From: Henriciella mobilis
Lineage (GTDB): Bacteria > Pseudomonadota > Alphaproteobacteria > Caulobacterales > Hyphomonadaceae
Direction: 5' to 3'
Length of the DNA: 64,000 nt
NCBI RefSeq assembly: GCF_003576315.1
Contig: NZ_QWFZ01000003.1
Location: 434,001 to 498,000 of the forward strand
Shown: positions 8,846 to 17,470 of the stretch, piece by piece
How the letters are laid out: each line of letters starts with the position of its first letter
Position numbering within the stretch: the first letter of the stretch is position 1
Program-made: the position numbers and the translations under genes
Notes under the pieces: generated by a model
What the model was told of the DNA's origin: nothing
What the model saw: the letters and a program-made list of their open reading frames with translations, nothing else
Database searches by the model: none

Positions 8846-9352
8846 TCAGGCCAGGACCGTCCGCCAGAAATCCAGTGACATGTCGATGAGATCCAGCGAA
8901 TGCCGGATCGAGGCGGCTTCGGCCTCGCTTACCATGGATGGGCGCACAGGCTGGGTCAGCAGCAAGTGACGCACCAGCCCGGTCGCGACCTCAAGGCCAT
9001 CCGGCAGGGCGCGCGCATCGATCGCGAGGCCATCGGGCCTTGGATGCATGAAGCTGTTGCGCGCGGCAATGACGGCGTCCAGCGCGCGGTGATGGGCCGG
9101 CTTGAGCGGCGCCGTATAGGGCTGGGCCAGGTGCTCGGCATCAGCCACGCGCGCGACCAGTTCCGCCGGGCCGGGCATGGCCGGCAGCTCGGCGCCCGCC
9201 TCGCTCAGCGCCCGCGTGCAGGCCTGCTGGACCATCAAGACCGCACCCGTCAGCAGCCAGGGCACCGATGCGGTGTCTTCCGGCGCAGAGGCTGCGTGAA
9301 CGGCCGTAAACCGCGCGGCTTCCTCTATCTGTTGAATCAGCGTCGTCGCCAT
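8846..9352 (-). CDS. Hypothetical all-helical protein, 168 aa
   Basis: A soluble, alanine-rich protein predicted to be largely helical. I do not recognise a family. The segment 'VIAARNSFMHPRPDG' resembles the RNxxxH motif of HEPN-type nucleases, but the match is short and the surroundings do not confirm it. I use the ATG at 9352 (MATTLIQQIEEA); a start at 9394 would add 14 residues. It converges with arsC across repeat copy 1. Confidence 0.6.
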   Translation of the reverse strand: MATTLIQQIEEAARFTAVHAASAPEDTASVPWLLTGAVLMVQQACTRALSEAGAELPAMPGPAELVARVADAEHLAQPYTAPLKPAHHRALDAVIAARNSFMHPRPDGLAIDARALPDGLEVATGLVRHLLLTQPVRPSMVSEAEAASIRHSLDLIDMSLDFWRTVLA

Positions 9353-9421
9353 GCCAGCGAGCCTTACGCACACCGGCATGGCTTGGCCAGTCATTCCGGG
9401 AACCGGCTGGCGAAGTGCCGG

Positions 9422-10012
9422 TCAGCTGCCCGCTGCCTCGTTGAGCAACAATGCTGTCTCGGTGATTGCCTCGACTTCCGGCCGCTTTTCGTAGCCTTCT
9501 TCGCGCAGCACGGCCCCGACCGTGCCATCGGTGCGGACAAAGACGACGGCCGGATGCGGAATGCCCCAGTATTTCGAGCCTTCGCGCATTTCTTCATTGA
9601 GAAGGCCATAGGCGCGGATCACCTCTGAGTCCGCATCTGAGACCATGGTGTAGGTGAGCCCATTCTTCCCGGCGAACCCTGCCAGCGTCTCGGGGCTGTC
9701 ATAGGACACCAGGACGAGCGACCAGCCCGCTTCTTCCAGCGGGGCCCGGGCCGCTTCGAGGCCTTTTGCCTGCGCTTTGCAATAGGGGCACCAGTCGAGC
9801 GAGCGGACAAAGGCGATGGCGGTGCCGTTCTCGCCAGCGAGGGCGGCAAGGCCCGTCTCGTCGCCAGCGGCCGTGACCACCGTGCCGGCGGGCGCCTGCG
9901 CCCCGACCATCGGGCCGATCATCTCATCTGCCGTAACGGCGCTTTGCTGCGCAGCCCCCGGCAGGGCGAGCGCGGCGGCAAAGACGAGGGCGGCGAGGGG
10001 TTTACGGAACAT
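9422..10012 (-). CDS. Exported peroxiredoxin/thioredoxin-fold protein (AhpC/TSA type)
   Basis: A 196-aa protein with an N-terminal signal peptide (MFRKPLAALVFAAALALPGAA). The mature part has a thioredoxin fold with a CPYC redox motif after RSLDW, followed by the strand pattern 'SLVLVSYDSPETL' typical of AhpC/TSA relatives, and a cis-proline region (WGIPHPAVVFV). It likely reduces peroxides or disulfides in the periplasm. AAGGAGA precedes the ATG. The CPxC arrangement is closer to thioredoxin-like peroxiredoxins than to 2-Cys AhpC. Confidence 0.82.
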   Translation of the reverse strand: MFRKPLAALVFAAALALPGAAQQSAVTADEMIGPMVGAQAPAGTVVTAAGDETGLAALAGENGTAIAFVRSLDWCPYCKAQAKGLEAARAPLEEAGWSLVLVSYDSPETLAGFAGKNGLTYTMVSDADSEVIRAYGLLNEEMREGSKYWGIPHPAVVFVRTDGTVGAVLREEGYEKRPEVEAITETALLLNEAAGS

Positions 10013-10107
10013 GTCAGGGTCTCCTTCAATCCATGCCCGCAGGCTAGTACAGCCCCGCCCGGCGCGCACATGACAAAGCCGTGCGCTCACACGGTCGTGA
10101 AGACAGC

Positions 10108-10139
10108 AAAAAAGGCCGGACCTTTCGGCCCGGCCTTCG
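10108..10139 (-). terminator. Intrinsic terminator of mdh
   Basis: On the minus strand, AAGGCCGG and CCGGCCTT close a hairpin that is followed by TTTTTT. It lies about 25 bases after the mdh stop codon. Confidence 0.88.
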
Positions 10140-10162
10140 AGTTCAGAGCGCTGGGTCCGCGC

Positions 10163-11176
<1,014 letters not shown>

Positions 11177-11222
11177 TCAGATTTTCGATGAAGGAAACTG
11201 CGACCATCGCCGCAAGGCGCCT

Positions 11223-11621
11223 TCAGGCGCCGATTGACGCGTTTTTTGCGGCCGAAACAGCGTCCTCAATGGCCCGGGCGAAGGTTTTCGACTTGTAGCA
11301 GCGCAGCGTCAGCCGCTCGTCTTCGGTTTCGATGTCGATGATGCTGGTGAACAGCCCCTTGCGCCAGTTCACCGCCGTTACCTCGGACAGGCTGACCGAG
11401 GCTGACAGCTCGTCCGGATTGAGATGGAAGCGGCGGTTCAGGCCATTCGGCTCGAAGCTGATCTCTTTCGCCGTCAGCCAGGCATTCCCGCCAACCCAGA
11501 GCCCGCCCATTGTCTGCTTGGCAACCGCGCCGGTCAGCCCGCCCATCAGCCCCTTGGCCTGAGCTTTCGGGATCAGGGCGTTCGCGATGCGTTTGTCGAT
11601 GTATTTCTTGGGCGCGGGCAT
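11223..11621 (-). CDS. Hypothetical protein with a possible GRAM/PH-like fold, 132 aa
   Basis: A small protein with no signal peptide. After a basic, glycine-rich N-terminal segment (KGLMGGLTGAVAKQTMGG) it shows alternating short strands and a final helix (FARAIEDAVSAAKN), as in bacterial GRAM/PH-like domains. That fold assignment is inference. The ATG at 11621 is chosen; a longer frame to 11750 would run antisense into the regulator gene. It is divergent from the HxlR regulator. Confidence 0.6.
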   Translation of the reverse strand: MPAPKKYIDKRIANALIPKAQAKGLMGGLTGAVAKQTMGGLWVGGNAWLTAKEISFEPNGLNRRFHLNPDELSASVSLSEVTAVNWRKGLFTSIIDIETEDERLTLRCYKSKTFARAIEDAVSAAKNASIGA

Positions 11622-11719
11622 GACAGGCGCTCTCTTGCTGGACGGCGTCAATCTAGCGGATCGCCGGCCGGGTGTCTCGACGGAATCCGAATTTGAAGCT
11701 GGATTTGGATGACGAACCC

Positions 11720-12193
11720 ATGCAAGACTGCGGTATGGTTCCGCTATCACGCAAATCGCCCGTCCCGCCCGACCGCTGCAACCTGGCGCGCGCCGTCGAC
11801 CAGATCGGCGACCGCTGGACGCTGCTCATCCTGCGCTCGGCCCTGTATGGCGTGCGCCGGTTCGACGATTTCCAGACCGAGCTCGGCACACCGCGCACCA
11901 TCCTGTCAGGGCGCCTGAAAAGCCTGGTGGACAGCGGCCTGCTCGCCAAGCGCACCTACAAGGTCGAAGGCCGCCGGGCACGTCCGGAATATGTACTCAC
12001 CACCAAGGGTGAAGCGCTGCGCCCCGTGCTGATCGCGCTCAACCAGTGGGGCGACCAATGGCTCGAAAGCGAGGGCCAGCCGCCCATCAGCTTCACCGAC
12101 AGCCAGAGCCGCCAGGCCGTTCGCATCGCCTTCGTCACCGAAGACGGACGCGAAGTCTCGGTCGAGAACATGCGGATCGTGCTGCGGCGCTAG
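11720..12193 (+). CDS. HxlR-family winged-helix transcriptional regulator
   Basis: A DNA-binding regulator of about 157 aa. It contains the HxlR hallmark 'CNLARAVDQIGDRWTLLILRSALYG' shortened here to its key parts: a Cys at the start, IGDRW, TLLILR, then RFDDFQ and the wing region 'GLLAKRTY'. Members often sense redox or aldehydes through the N-terminal Cys. The start is uncertain: ATG at 11720 or 11735, or GTG at 11672. A C-terminal extension of about 40 residues follows the usual domain. Its target is unknown; the divergent hypothetical gene is a candidate. Confidence 0.85.
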   Translation: MQDCGMVPLSRKSPVPPDRCNLARAVDQIGDRWTLLILRSALYGVRRFDDFQTELGTPRTILSGRLKSLVDSGLLAKRTYKVEGRRARPEYVLTTKGEALRPVLIALNQWGDQWLESEGQPPISFTDSQSRQAVRIAFVTEDGREVSVENMRIVLRR

Positions 12194-12207
12194 GCCAGGC
12201 ACCAGTG

Positions 12208-12360
12208 CCCCACCCCGACCCTCCCCAGTGGGGAGGGGGCGAAAATCTCTCATATTCCAAAGCCCGCATGGTGAGCGAAGTCGAACCACGGGCGTGCGCA
12301 CTAACGTCAAACCAGCGTGCAGCATCATCCCCCTCCCCACTGGGGAGGGTCGGGGTGGGG
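12208..12360. repeat. 153-bp repeat, copy 2, with perfect 32-bp terminal inverted repeats
   Basis: The first 32 bases (12208-12239) are the exact complement of the last 32 (12329-12360). Each end also folds alone as CCCTCCCC-NNN-GGGGAGGG. The core matches copy 1 at 8687-8839 in the same orientation. It lies between the convergent stops of the HxlR gene and rcdA, 14 and 20 bases away. Confidence 0.92.
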
Positions 12361-12380
12361 CGCTCAGGACGAAAGTGCGT

Positions 12381-12932
12381 CTACCGTGCGCGGCCCCAGA
12401 TGCGAAGCGGGTCGAACGCCCCGTCTTCGGCGGCCGCTTTCAGCTCCTCGATCTGGCGCTTCACAGGGCTCGCTTCGCCCGAATGGCCATCGACATAGAT
12501 GGCAGCGTCCAGACGACAGATCCGGCCGAACAGGTTCTCGGCATTCTCGACCAGGTTCAGGAATGTATCGGGCAGGCCCTGGCCGCGCTGATCGGCAACA
12601 TTGAGCGGCGGGCCGTCGCGGCTGATCCGGTATTTGTGCGCCAGCGCGTCCTCGCGCGGCATGTCACCGTCGCGCACAGCCTTCTGCATCACCAGCCAGC
12701 TCGCCGCCTGCATGAGCTTGGAGGTCAGCTCCATGCTCCAGGCCGCATAGGTCAGCCCCGCCTCGCGCGGCAGTGTCCTGGCCATGTCACGGCCCGGCCC
12801 GTCCAGATAGGCAGCGGTTTCCTCAACCAGCGCCATGCCGTCGACAAAGACACGTTCGAAAACGCGGCTCGCGGCAAATTCCGGCATGGTCCAGTCAGTA
12901 TCGTCCAGTCTGTGGTCGGGTGTGATTGCCAT
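12381..12932 (-). CDS. rcdA: RcdA (DUF1465), adaptor for CtrA degradation
   Basis: A 183-aa cytosolic helical protein. In Caulobacter RcdA links CtrA to the ClpXP protease together with CpdR and PopA, allowing entry into S phase. Recognisable family features are 'FVDGMALVEETAAYLDG', 'SMELTSKLMQAASWL' and a late 'FLNLVENAENLFGRI' helix. The start at 12932 is preceded by GGAAG at good distance; the longer frame has no such site. The family assignment is by motif recall. The C-terminus (about 30 residues after RRLD-type segment) is charged and probably disordered. Confidence 0.85.
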   Translation of the reverse strand: MAITPDHRLDDTDWTMPEFAASRVFERVFVDGMALVEETAAYLDGPGRDMARTLPREAGLTYAAWSMELTSKLMQAASWLVMQKAVRDGDMPREDALAHKYRISRDGPPLNVADQRGQGLPDTFLNLVENAENLFGRICRLDAAIYVDGHSGEASPVKRQIEELKAAAEDGAFDPLRIWGRAR

Positions 12933-13016
12933 GAAGTCTTCCGGGTCTTTGCCTGTGATCTGCAGCGCATGCTGGGGTGGACGCGAGTCCACCCAACAAT
13001 CTAACGCGCGCGAGGT

Positions 13017-13030
13017 TTAAGGGGTCTTAA
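13017..13030. promoter_or_regulatory. Possible weak CtrA-like site upstream of rcdA
   Basis: TTAA-N6-TTAA lies about 85 bases upstream of the rcdA start. The CtrA consensus has seven bases between half-sites, so this is one base short and only suggestive. Confidence 0.25.
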
Positions 13031-13041
13031 AGATTGCACGC

Positions 13042-13212
13042 TCATCGCTTGAAGAAATCGTCGGCGGCCGATTTGTGCGCCTGTTTTTTCCTGATTTCCG
13101 CTTCGCAGGCGGCGATCTCCGCCTTCAGCGTTTCGATCCGCGCCTCCAGCTCGTCGACCGACATTTTCTCCAGGTCGAGCTTGGCGGGTTTCGGGAGTTC
13201 GTCCTCGAACAT
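13042..13212 (-). CDS. DUF1192-family small protein
   Basis: A 56-aa protein starting MFEDELPKPAKLDLEKMSVD and continuing as one long charged helix (ELEARIETLKAEI), which is the DUF1192 pattern. It ends DDFFKR. DUF1192 genes commonly sit next to rcdA in alphaproteobacteria, and here it lies 109 bases upstream on the same strand. The cellular role is not established; a coiled-coil interaction partner is plausible. Confidence 0.88.
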   Translation of the reverse strand: MFEDELPKPAKLDLEKMSVDELEARIETLKAEIAACEAEIRKKQAHKSAADDFFKR

Positions 13213-13327
13213 TGATTGCGCGCCTCCATCCCTATAGGCCTTCTGCCCTCAGGCAAGGACAGGCGCGCGGCGAAATCAAGCCTTGAACTCGGATGTCAGG
13301 CTTAACCGCGCCCCAGGAGGACAGGAC

Positions 13328-14308
13328 ATGAGCGAGACAATGAAGGCGATTGTGGTGAAGGATGACGAGCCGCTGCAGCTGGCAGACGTCCCCCGCCCGG
13401 AGATCGGGCCGCACGAGGTGCTTGTGAAGGTTGCCGCTGCCGGCCTCAACCGTGCCGACCTCGTCCAGCGGGCTGGCCATTATCCCCCGCCACCTGGCGC
13501 CTCCGAGATCATGGGGCTGGAATGTTCGGGCACCGTCGCAGCCATCGGTGAAAAGGTGACGCGCTGGAGCGAAGGCGACCGCGTCTGCGCGCTGCTGGCT
13601 GGGGGCGGCTATGCGCAGTTCTGCGCCGTCGATGAAGGTTTGCTCCTGCCGGTGCCGGAAAACCTGACCCTGCTGCAGGCCGCTGCCCTGCCTGAGGCGA
13701 TGATGACGGTCTATGCCAACATCTTCATGCGCTGCGCCTTCAAGAAGGGCGAAACCGTGCTCATCCATGGCGGCACGTCGGGCATCGGCTCGATGGCGAT
13801 CCAGATGGTCAAGCAGGCCGGCGCCAGCGAAATCTGGACGACGGCTGGCTCGGCGGACAAGTGCAAGGCCGCCGAGACGCTCGGGGCGACCCGCGCCATC
13901 AACTACAAGGAAGAGGACTTCGAAGAGGTGGTCAAATCCGGCGGCGGCGCCGATGTCATCCTCGACATGGTGGGCGGCGACTATGTCCAGAAGAACATCT
14001 CCGCCGCCCGCGTGAACGGCCGGATCTGCAACATCGCCTACCTTAACGGCTCGAAGGTCGAGGTGAACCTGATCTACCTGATGATGAAGCGGCTGATCCT
14101 GACCGGCACGACGCTGCGCGCGCGTCCCGTTGAGGAAAAAGCGGAAATCCGGGCGGCCATCGAGGAACAGTTCTGGCCGCTCGTGGCCTCTGGCGACATC
14201 CGCCCCGTCATCGACCAGACATATCCGCTCGACGAGGCTGAGGCTGCGCAGGCGCGAATGGCCATGGGCGGACATATCGGCAAGATTCTGCTCAACGTCG
14301 CGGGCTGA
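13328..14308 (+). CDS. NAD(P)H-quinone oxidoreductase, PIG3/QOR type MDR enzyme
   Basis: A 326-aa zinc-independent medium-chain dehydrogenase/reductase that reduces quinones or enones with NADPH. Visible features are the N-terminal GroES-like domain (MKAIVVKDDEPLQL), 'GLNRADLVQRAGHYPPPPG', which is typical of the PIG3 subgroup, and the nucleotide loop 'VLIHGGTSGIGSMAIQ'. No structural-zinc cysteine cluster is seen. AGGAGGACAGGAC precedes the ATG. The gene is divergent from DUF1192/rcdA and followed by a kinase gene on the same strand. Confidence 0.92.
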   Translation: MSETMKAIVVKDDEPLQLADVPRPEIGPHEVLVKVAAAGLNRADLVQRAGHYPPPPGASEIMGLECSGTVAAIGEKVTRWSEGDRVCALLAGGGYAQFCAVDEGLLLPVPENLTLLQAAALPEAMMTVYANIFMRCAFKKGETVLIHGGTSGIGSMAIQMVKQAGASEIWTTAGSADKCKAAETLGATRAINYKEEDFEEVVKSGGGADVILDMVGGDYVQKNISAARVNGRICNIAYLNGSKVEVNLIYLMMKRLILTGTTLRARPVEEKAEIRAAIEEQFWPLVASGDIRPVIDQTYPLDEAEAAQARMAMGGHIGKILLNVAG

Positions 14309-14383
14309 TTTCCCCCGGCACCGCCGGTCACCCGCAGCGAACCTCATGAATCGACTGGTTCACACGCTATGAGTGTGTAAAAG

Positions 14384-14401
14384 TATCCCTGCGCAGGGAT
14401 A
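14384..14401. promoter_or_regulatory. Perfect 18-bp palindrome upstream of the HWE kinase gene
   Basis: TATCCCTGCGCAGGGATA is fully self-complementary and ends 31 bases before the ATG at 14433. It could be an operator of a dimeric regulator. The regulator is unknown. Confidence 0.5.
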
Positions 14402-14432
14402 TGCCTGCTGTTACCGCGACCGCAGGAAGGCG

Positions 14433-15842
14433 ATGCCCGAACGCTACAAGGCCCTTCAGCACAGCTATGAACAGCTGGAAGCCGACTTCCACATGCTGGC
14501 CAATTCAATCCCGCAACTGGCGTGGATGACCCGGCCGGATGGCTGGATCTTCTGGTACAATCAGCGGTGGTTCGACTACACTGGAACCACGCTGGAGGAG
14601 ATGCAGGGCTGGGGCTGGCGGCAGGTCCATCATCCCGACCATGTCGACCGTGTCATCGAACGGATCAGCCAGGCCTTCGAGACAGGCGAGCCGTGGGAAG
14701 ACACCTTCCCGCTGAAAAGCAAGGACGGGGAGTATCGCTGGTTCCTGTCACGCGCCGTTCCGATCCGCGACAGCGACGGCAATATCATCCGCTGGTTTGG
14801 CACGAATACGGACGTCACCGAACAGAAGCGCCTGGAGGAACGCCAGGCCCTGCTGATGCGGGAGATCGACCACCGAGCGAAGAATGTGCTCGCTGTCGCG
14901 CAATCGGTCGTCAGCCTGACGCGTGCTGAAACAGTTGAAGGCTACAAGGAAGCCGTTGAGGGCCGCATCGGCTCGCTCACCCGCGCCCATAGTCTCCTGG
15001 CCGCGTCCCGCTGGGACGGCGCAAACCTGCACGCGCTGCTGCAGGAGGAGACCGAACCCTTCAATTCTGGTGACGAATGCCGGGTCACGCTCAAGGGTGA
15101 CAGTGTGCTGCTGGCCCCTGACGCAGCCCAGTCGCTGGCGCTGATCTTCCACGAGCTGGCCACCAATGCCGCAAAGTATGGCGCCCTGTCGCATCAGAGC
15201 GGCCACCTTGACGTGACATGGACCAGCGAGCGCGATGCGGTGCATATCTGCTGGCGGGAATCGGGCGGACAGGCGGTGGCCGCACCCGAGCAGACTGGCT
15301 TCGGCACACGGTTGCTGGAACGGATTATTGCCGGCGCGCCGGGCGGCACGCTCAAGCGGACCTGGCATGAGACCGGGCTGCAGGTCGATATCGAGATCGC
15401 CGCAAGCGATGCCCAGCCTGACGAAATGGCGCGGCAAGCCGAATCCAAAAAACAAACCCAGCCTCGCAAGGCGCAGCCTCTGATACTGGTCGTCGAGGAT
15501 GAGCCGCTGACCGCCATGGACCTTGAGGTCCGCCTTCAGGACGCTGGATTCGAAGTGATCGGCCCGGTCGACTCCGTCGCCAGCGCGCGGGAGATGATCG
15601 GCGACCTGAAACTCGACATCGCGCTGCTCGACAGCAATCTTTCGGGCGAGCGGTCCTACGGCCTGGCCGAGGACCTGGTGTCCTCCGGTATCCCGGTTGT
15701 CTTCTGCACCGGATATGAGGAACTGGACGAGCTGCCCGACATCCTTCGCGAATGCGCGATCGTGCCGAAACCCTTCCGCAACGATACGCTTTTCGGCACG
15801 ATCTCGGCGGCCATGAAGCCGCCCGGCCGCCCGCAGGGCTGA
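14433..15842 (+). CDS. PAS - HWE histidine kinase - receiver hybrid protein
   Basis: A 469-aa soluble signalling protein. Residues 20-130 form a PAS domain (WMTRPDGWIFWYNQRW). The kinase region carries His147 in EIDHRAKNVL, the N-box HELATNAAKYGAL and the CWRES element that gives the HWE group its name. Residues 355-465 are a receiver domain with acidic pocket VEDEP, phosphoacceptor Asp400 in LLDSNLS and the late KPF lysine. HWE kinases often act in stress or light responses in alphaproteobacteria. The start at 14433 (behind GCAGGAAGG) is preferred to one at 14373. No membrane segment is present. Confidence 0.92.
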   Translation: MPERYKALQHSYEQLEADFHMLANSIPQLAWMTRPDGWIFWYNQRWFDYTGTTLEEMQGWGWRQVHHPDHVDRVIERISQAFETGEPWEDTFPLKSKDGEYRWFLSRAVPIRDSDGNIIRWFGTNTDVTEQKRLEERQALLMREIDHRAKNVLAVAQSVVSLTRAETVEGYKEAVEGRIGSLTRAHSLLAASRWDGANLHALLQEETEPFNSGDECRVTLKGDSVLLAPDAAQSLALIFHELATNAAKYGALSHQSGHLDVTWTSERDAVHICWRESGGQAVAAPEQTGFGTRLLERIIAGAPGGTLKRTWHETGLQVDIEIAASDAQPDEMARQAESKKQTQPRKAQPLILVVEDEPLTAMDLEVRLQDAGFEVIGPVDSVASAREMIGDLKLDIALLDSNLSGERSYGLAEDLVSSGIPVVFCTGYEELDELPDILRECAIVPKPFRNDTLFGTISAAMKPPGRPQG

Positions 15843-15852
15843 GCCCCAAAGG

Positions 15853-15907
15853 TTAACCAGGGTTAAGCGCACATTAACCAGAATACTGGCGTTATCAACG
15901 GGTTAAT
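15853..15907 (+). promoter_or_regulatory. Array of CtrA-type binding sites
   Basis: A full consensus site TTAA-N7-TTAAC occupies 15863-15878. An additional TTAA half-site lies at 15853, six bases upstream, and TTAT-N7-TTAAT at 15892-15907 is a close second match. The array ends 14 bases before the next start codon. CtrA is the master cell-cycle regulator in related bacteria. Confidence 0.65.
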
Positions 15908-15921
15908 CCGGGGAACGCGCC

Positions 15922-17466
15922 ATGGCCAATCTGCTGCGAAACGTCATCACCGCCCATCACTGCCGCTCGACCCACCACTTCATCGTGATGGATGCGCTCG
16001 GCCTGCTGGACGCCAAGGACGCAGACGGCTGGCATGACCTGATGCTGAGCGAGCATGCCTCGCTGCTGGCGGGCGCCAAGGCTCCCGATACCGAATTCAA
16101 GGATTTCCGGAATCACGTCCTGCACGTCTCCGAAGGCGAATGGGGCGGGGCTCGCGACGCGGCGGCTGAATGGTATGGCAAGGCCGTCGGCGCCCTGCGC
16201 GAGAAGAAGTGGAGCCATGCCGCCTATGCGCTCGGCGTGCTCAGCCACTATTACGCCGACCCGATCCAGCCCTTCCATACCGGCCAGAGCGAGGAAGAAG
16301 GGGCCATTCACCGCGCCCTGGAATGGTCGATCGCAAAGTCCCGGGCGGAGATCGTCCGCCGGATCGAGCTGAAGGGCTATCCCGACATTGAGGCTGGCAT
16401 GGGGTCCGGCTTTGTCTCCGACATGGTGCTCGCCGGCGCGCAGCGCTCGCATCCGCACTATCAGGACTTCATCGACCATTACGACATCCATGCCGGGGCG
16501 AAGAACCCGCCAGCCGGCCTCGACGAGACACTGCTCGAGATCATTTCCGACCTCGTTGCCTATGCGACCAAGGGGATGAGCGTCCTGTTCTCACGCGCCT
16601 TCGCCGAGGCCGCCGTGACGCCGAAAAAGGTCAACATCACCGTGCGCGGCTATCTCGCTACGCTCGATATCCCGGTCCAGTGGGTCACGAAGAAGATGGA
16701 GAACGCGGCCGACCGCAAGACGGTGGCGGCGATGTACAAGGAGCTGACCGAGACCGGCAAGGTGGTCAAAACCCTGCCCGATGACGACAAGGCCATCCGC
16801 GCAATGCACGCCAAAACCGTGCTGCGCGTGCCCTTGAAAGAGCTCGATGCGAAGCCGCTCGCCCCGCTCGGCTCGAAACATGTGCCCCGGGCCGCCATGC
16901 CCGAGACTGCTACAGGATCGCAAGATGCGACTCGCGCTTCAGCGCCGCCGAAATCCTCTGCCGCGGTTGAAAAAGCCGTCACCGAAACGCCCGAAGCCGC
17001 ACCTGCGCCCAAAGCCCCCGCGCGCGCAGAGCCGGACGTGGCCGAGGACTCCCGCCTGACGCTCGACAGCGATGTCGTGGACGCGCCGTCCATCGGGAAG
17101 AAGACGGCCGCCCGGCTCAACGCCATCGGGATCGAGACCATCCGGGACCTGATGGGGATCGATCCGGTGACCACCGCCGAAGCCCTTGATGTTGGCCACA
17201 TCACCGCCGAAACCGTTCTCGACTGGCAGGACCAGACCGCGCTGAAAATGGCGCTGCCGAGCCTTCGGGTTCACGATGTCCAGCTTCTGGTCGGCGCCGG
17301 CTTCCGCTCGATCGACGATGTCGCAGAGGCCCGGGCCGGCGAGCTCTTCGCCGCCGCCAAGGCGCACTTCGAAAAGCCGGAGACGCGCCGCATCATCAAT
17401 GACAACAACGCGCCCGACCCGGAAGAAGTCCTGCACTGGATCGAACTTGCGAAAGAGGCCGTCTAG
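15922..17466 (+). CDS. Zinc-dependent phospholipase C-like domain fused to HhH (DUF4332) domain
   Basis: A 514-aa protein of two parts. Residues 1 to about 260 resemble the zinc-dependent phospholipase C/S1-P1 fold: His-rich helices (TAHHCRSTHHF, then LSHYYADPIQPFHTG). A Pro/Ala-rich linker spans roughly 330-375. The C-terminal 130 residues contain two helix-hairpin-helix-like units ('SIGKKTAARLNAIGIETI' and 'VQLLVGAGFRSIDDV'), as in DUF4332, which resemble DNA-binding HhH motifs. There is no signal peptide, so it should act in the cytoplasm, unlike secreted phospholipases. The CtrA-type array upstream suggests cell-cycle control. Substrate and function are unknown. Confidence 0.75.
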   Translation: MANLLRNVITAHHCRSTHHFIVMDALGLLDAKDADGWHDLMLSEHASLLAGAKAPDTEFKDFRNHVLHVSEGEWGGARDAAAEWYGKAVGALREKKWSHAAYALGVLSHYYADPIQPFHTGQSEEEGAIHRALEWSIAKSRAEIVRRIELKGYPDIEAGMGSGFVSDMVLAGAQRSHPHYQDFIDHYDIHAGAKNPPAGLDETLLEIISDLVAYATKGMSVLFSRAFAEAAVTPKKVNITVRGYLATLDIPVQWVTKKMENAADRKTVAAMYKELTETGKVVKTLPDDDKAIRAMHAKTVLRVPLKELDAKPLAPLGSKHVPRAAMPETATGSQDATRASAPPKSSAAVEKAVTETPEAAPAPKAPARAEPDVAEDSRLTLDSDVVDAPSIGKKTAARLNAIGIETIRDLMGIDPVTTAEALDVGHITAETVLDWQDQTALKMALPSLRVHDVQLLVGAGFRSIDDVAEARAGELFAAAKAHFEKPETRRIINDNNAPDPEEVLHWIELAKEAV

Positions 17467-17470
17467 CGGC

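Noticed and set aside
9040-9060. HEPN-like RNxxxH motif in the hypothetical gene at 8846
   Set aside because: Single short motif without the rest of the fold or a toxin-antitoxin partner.
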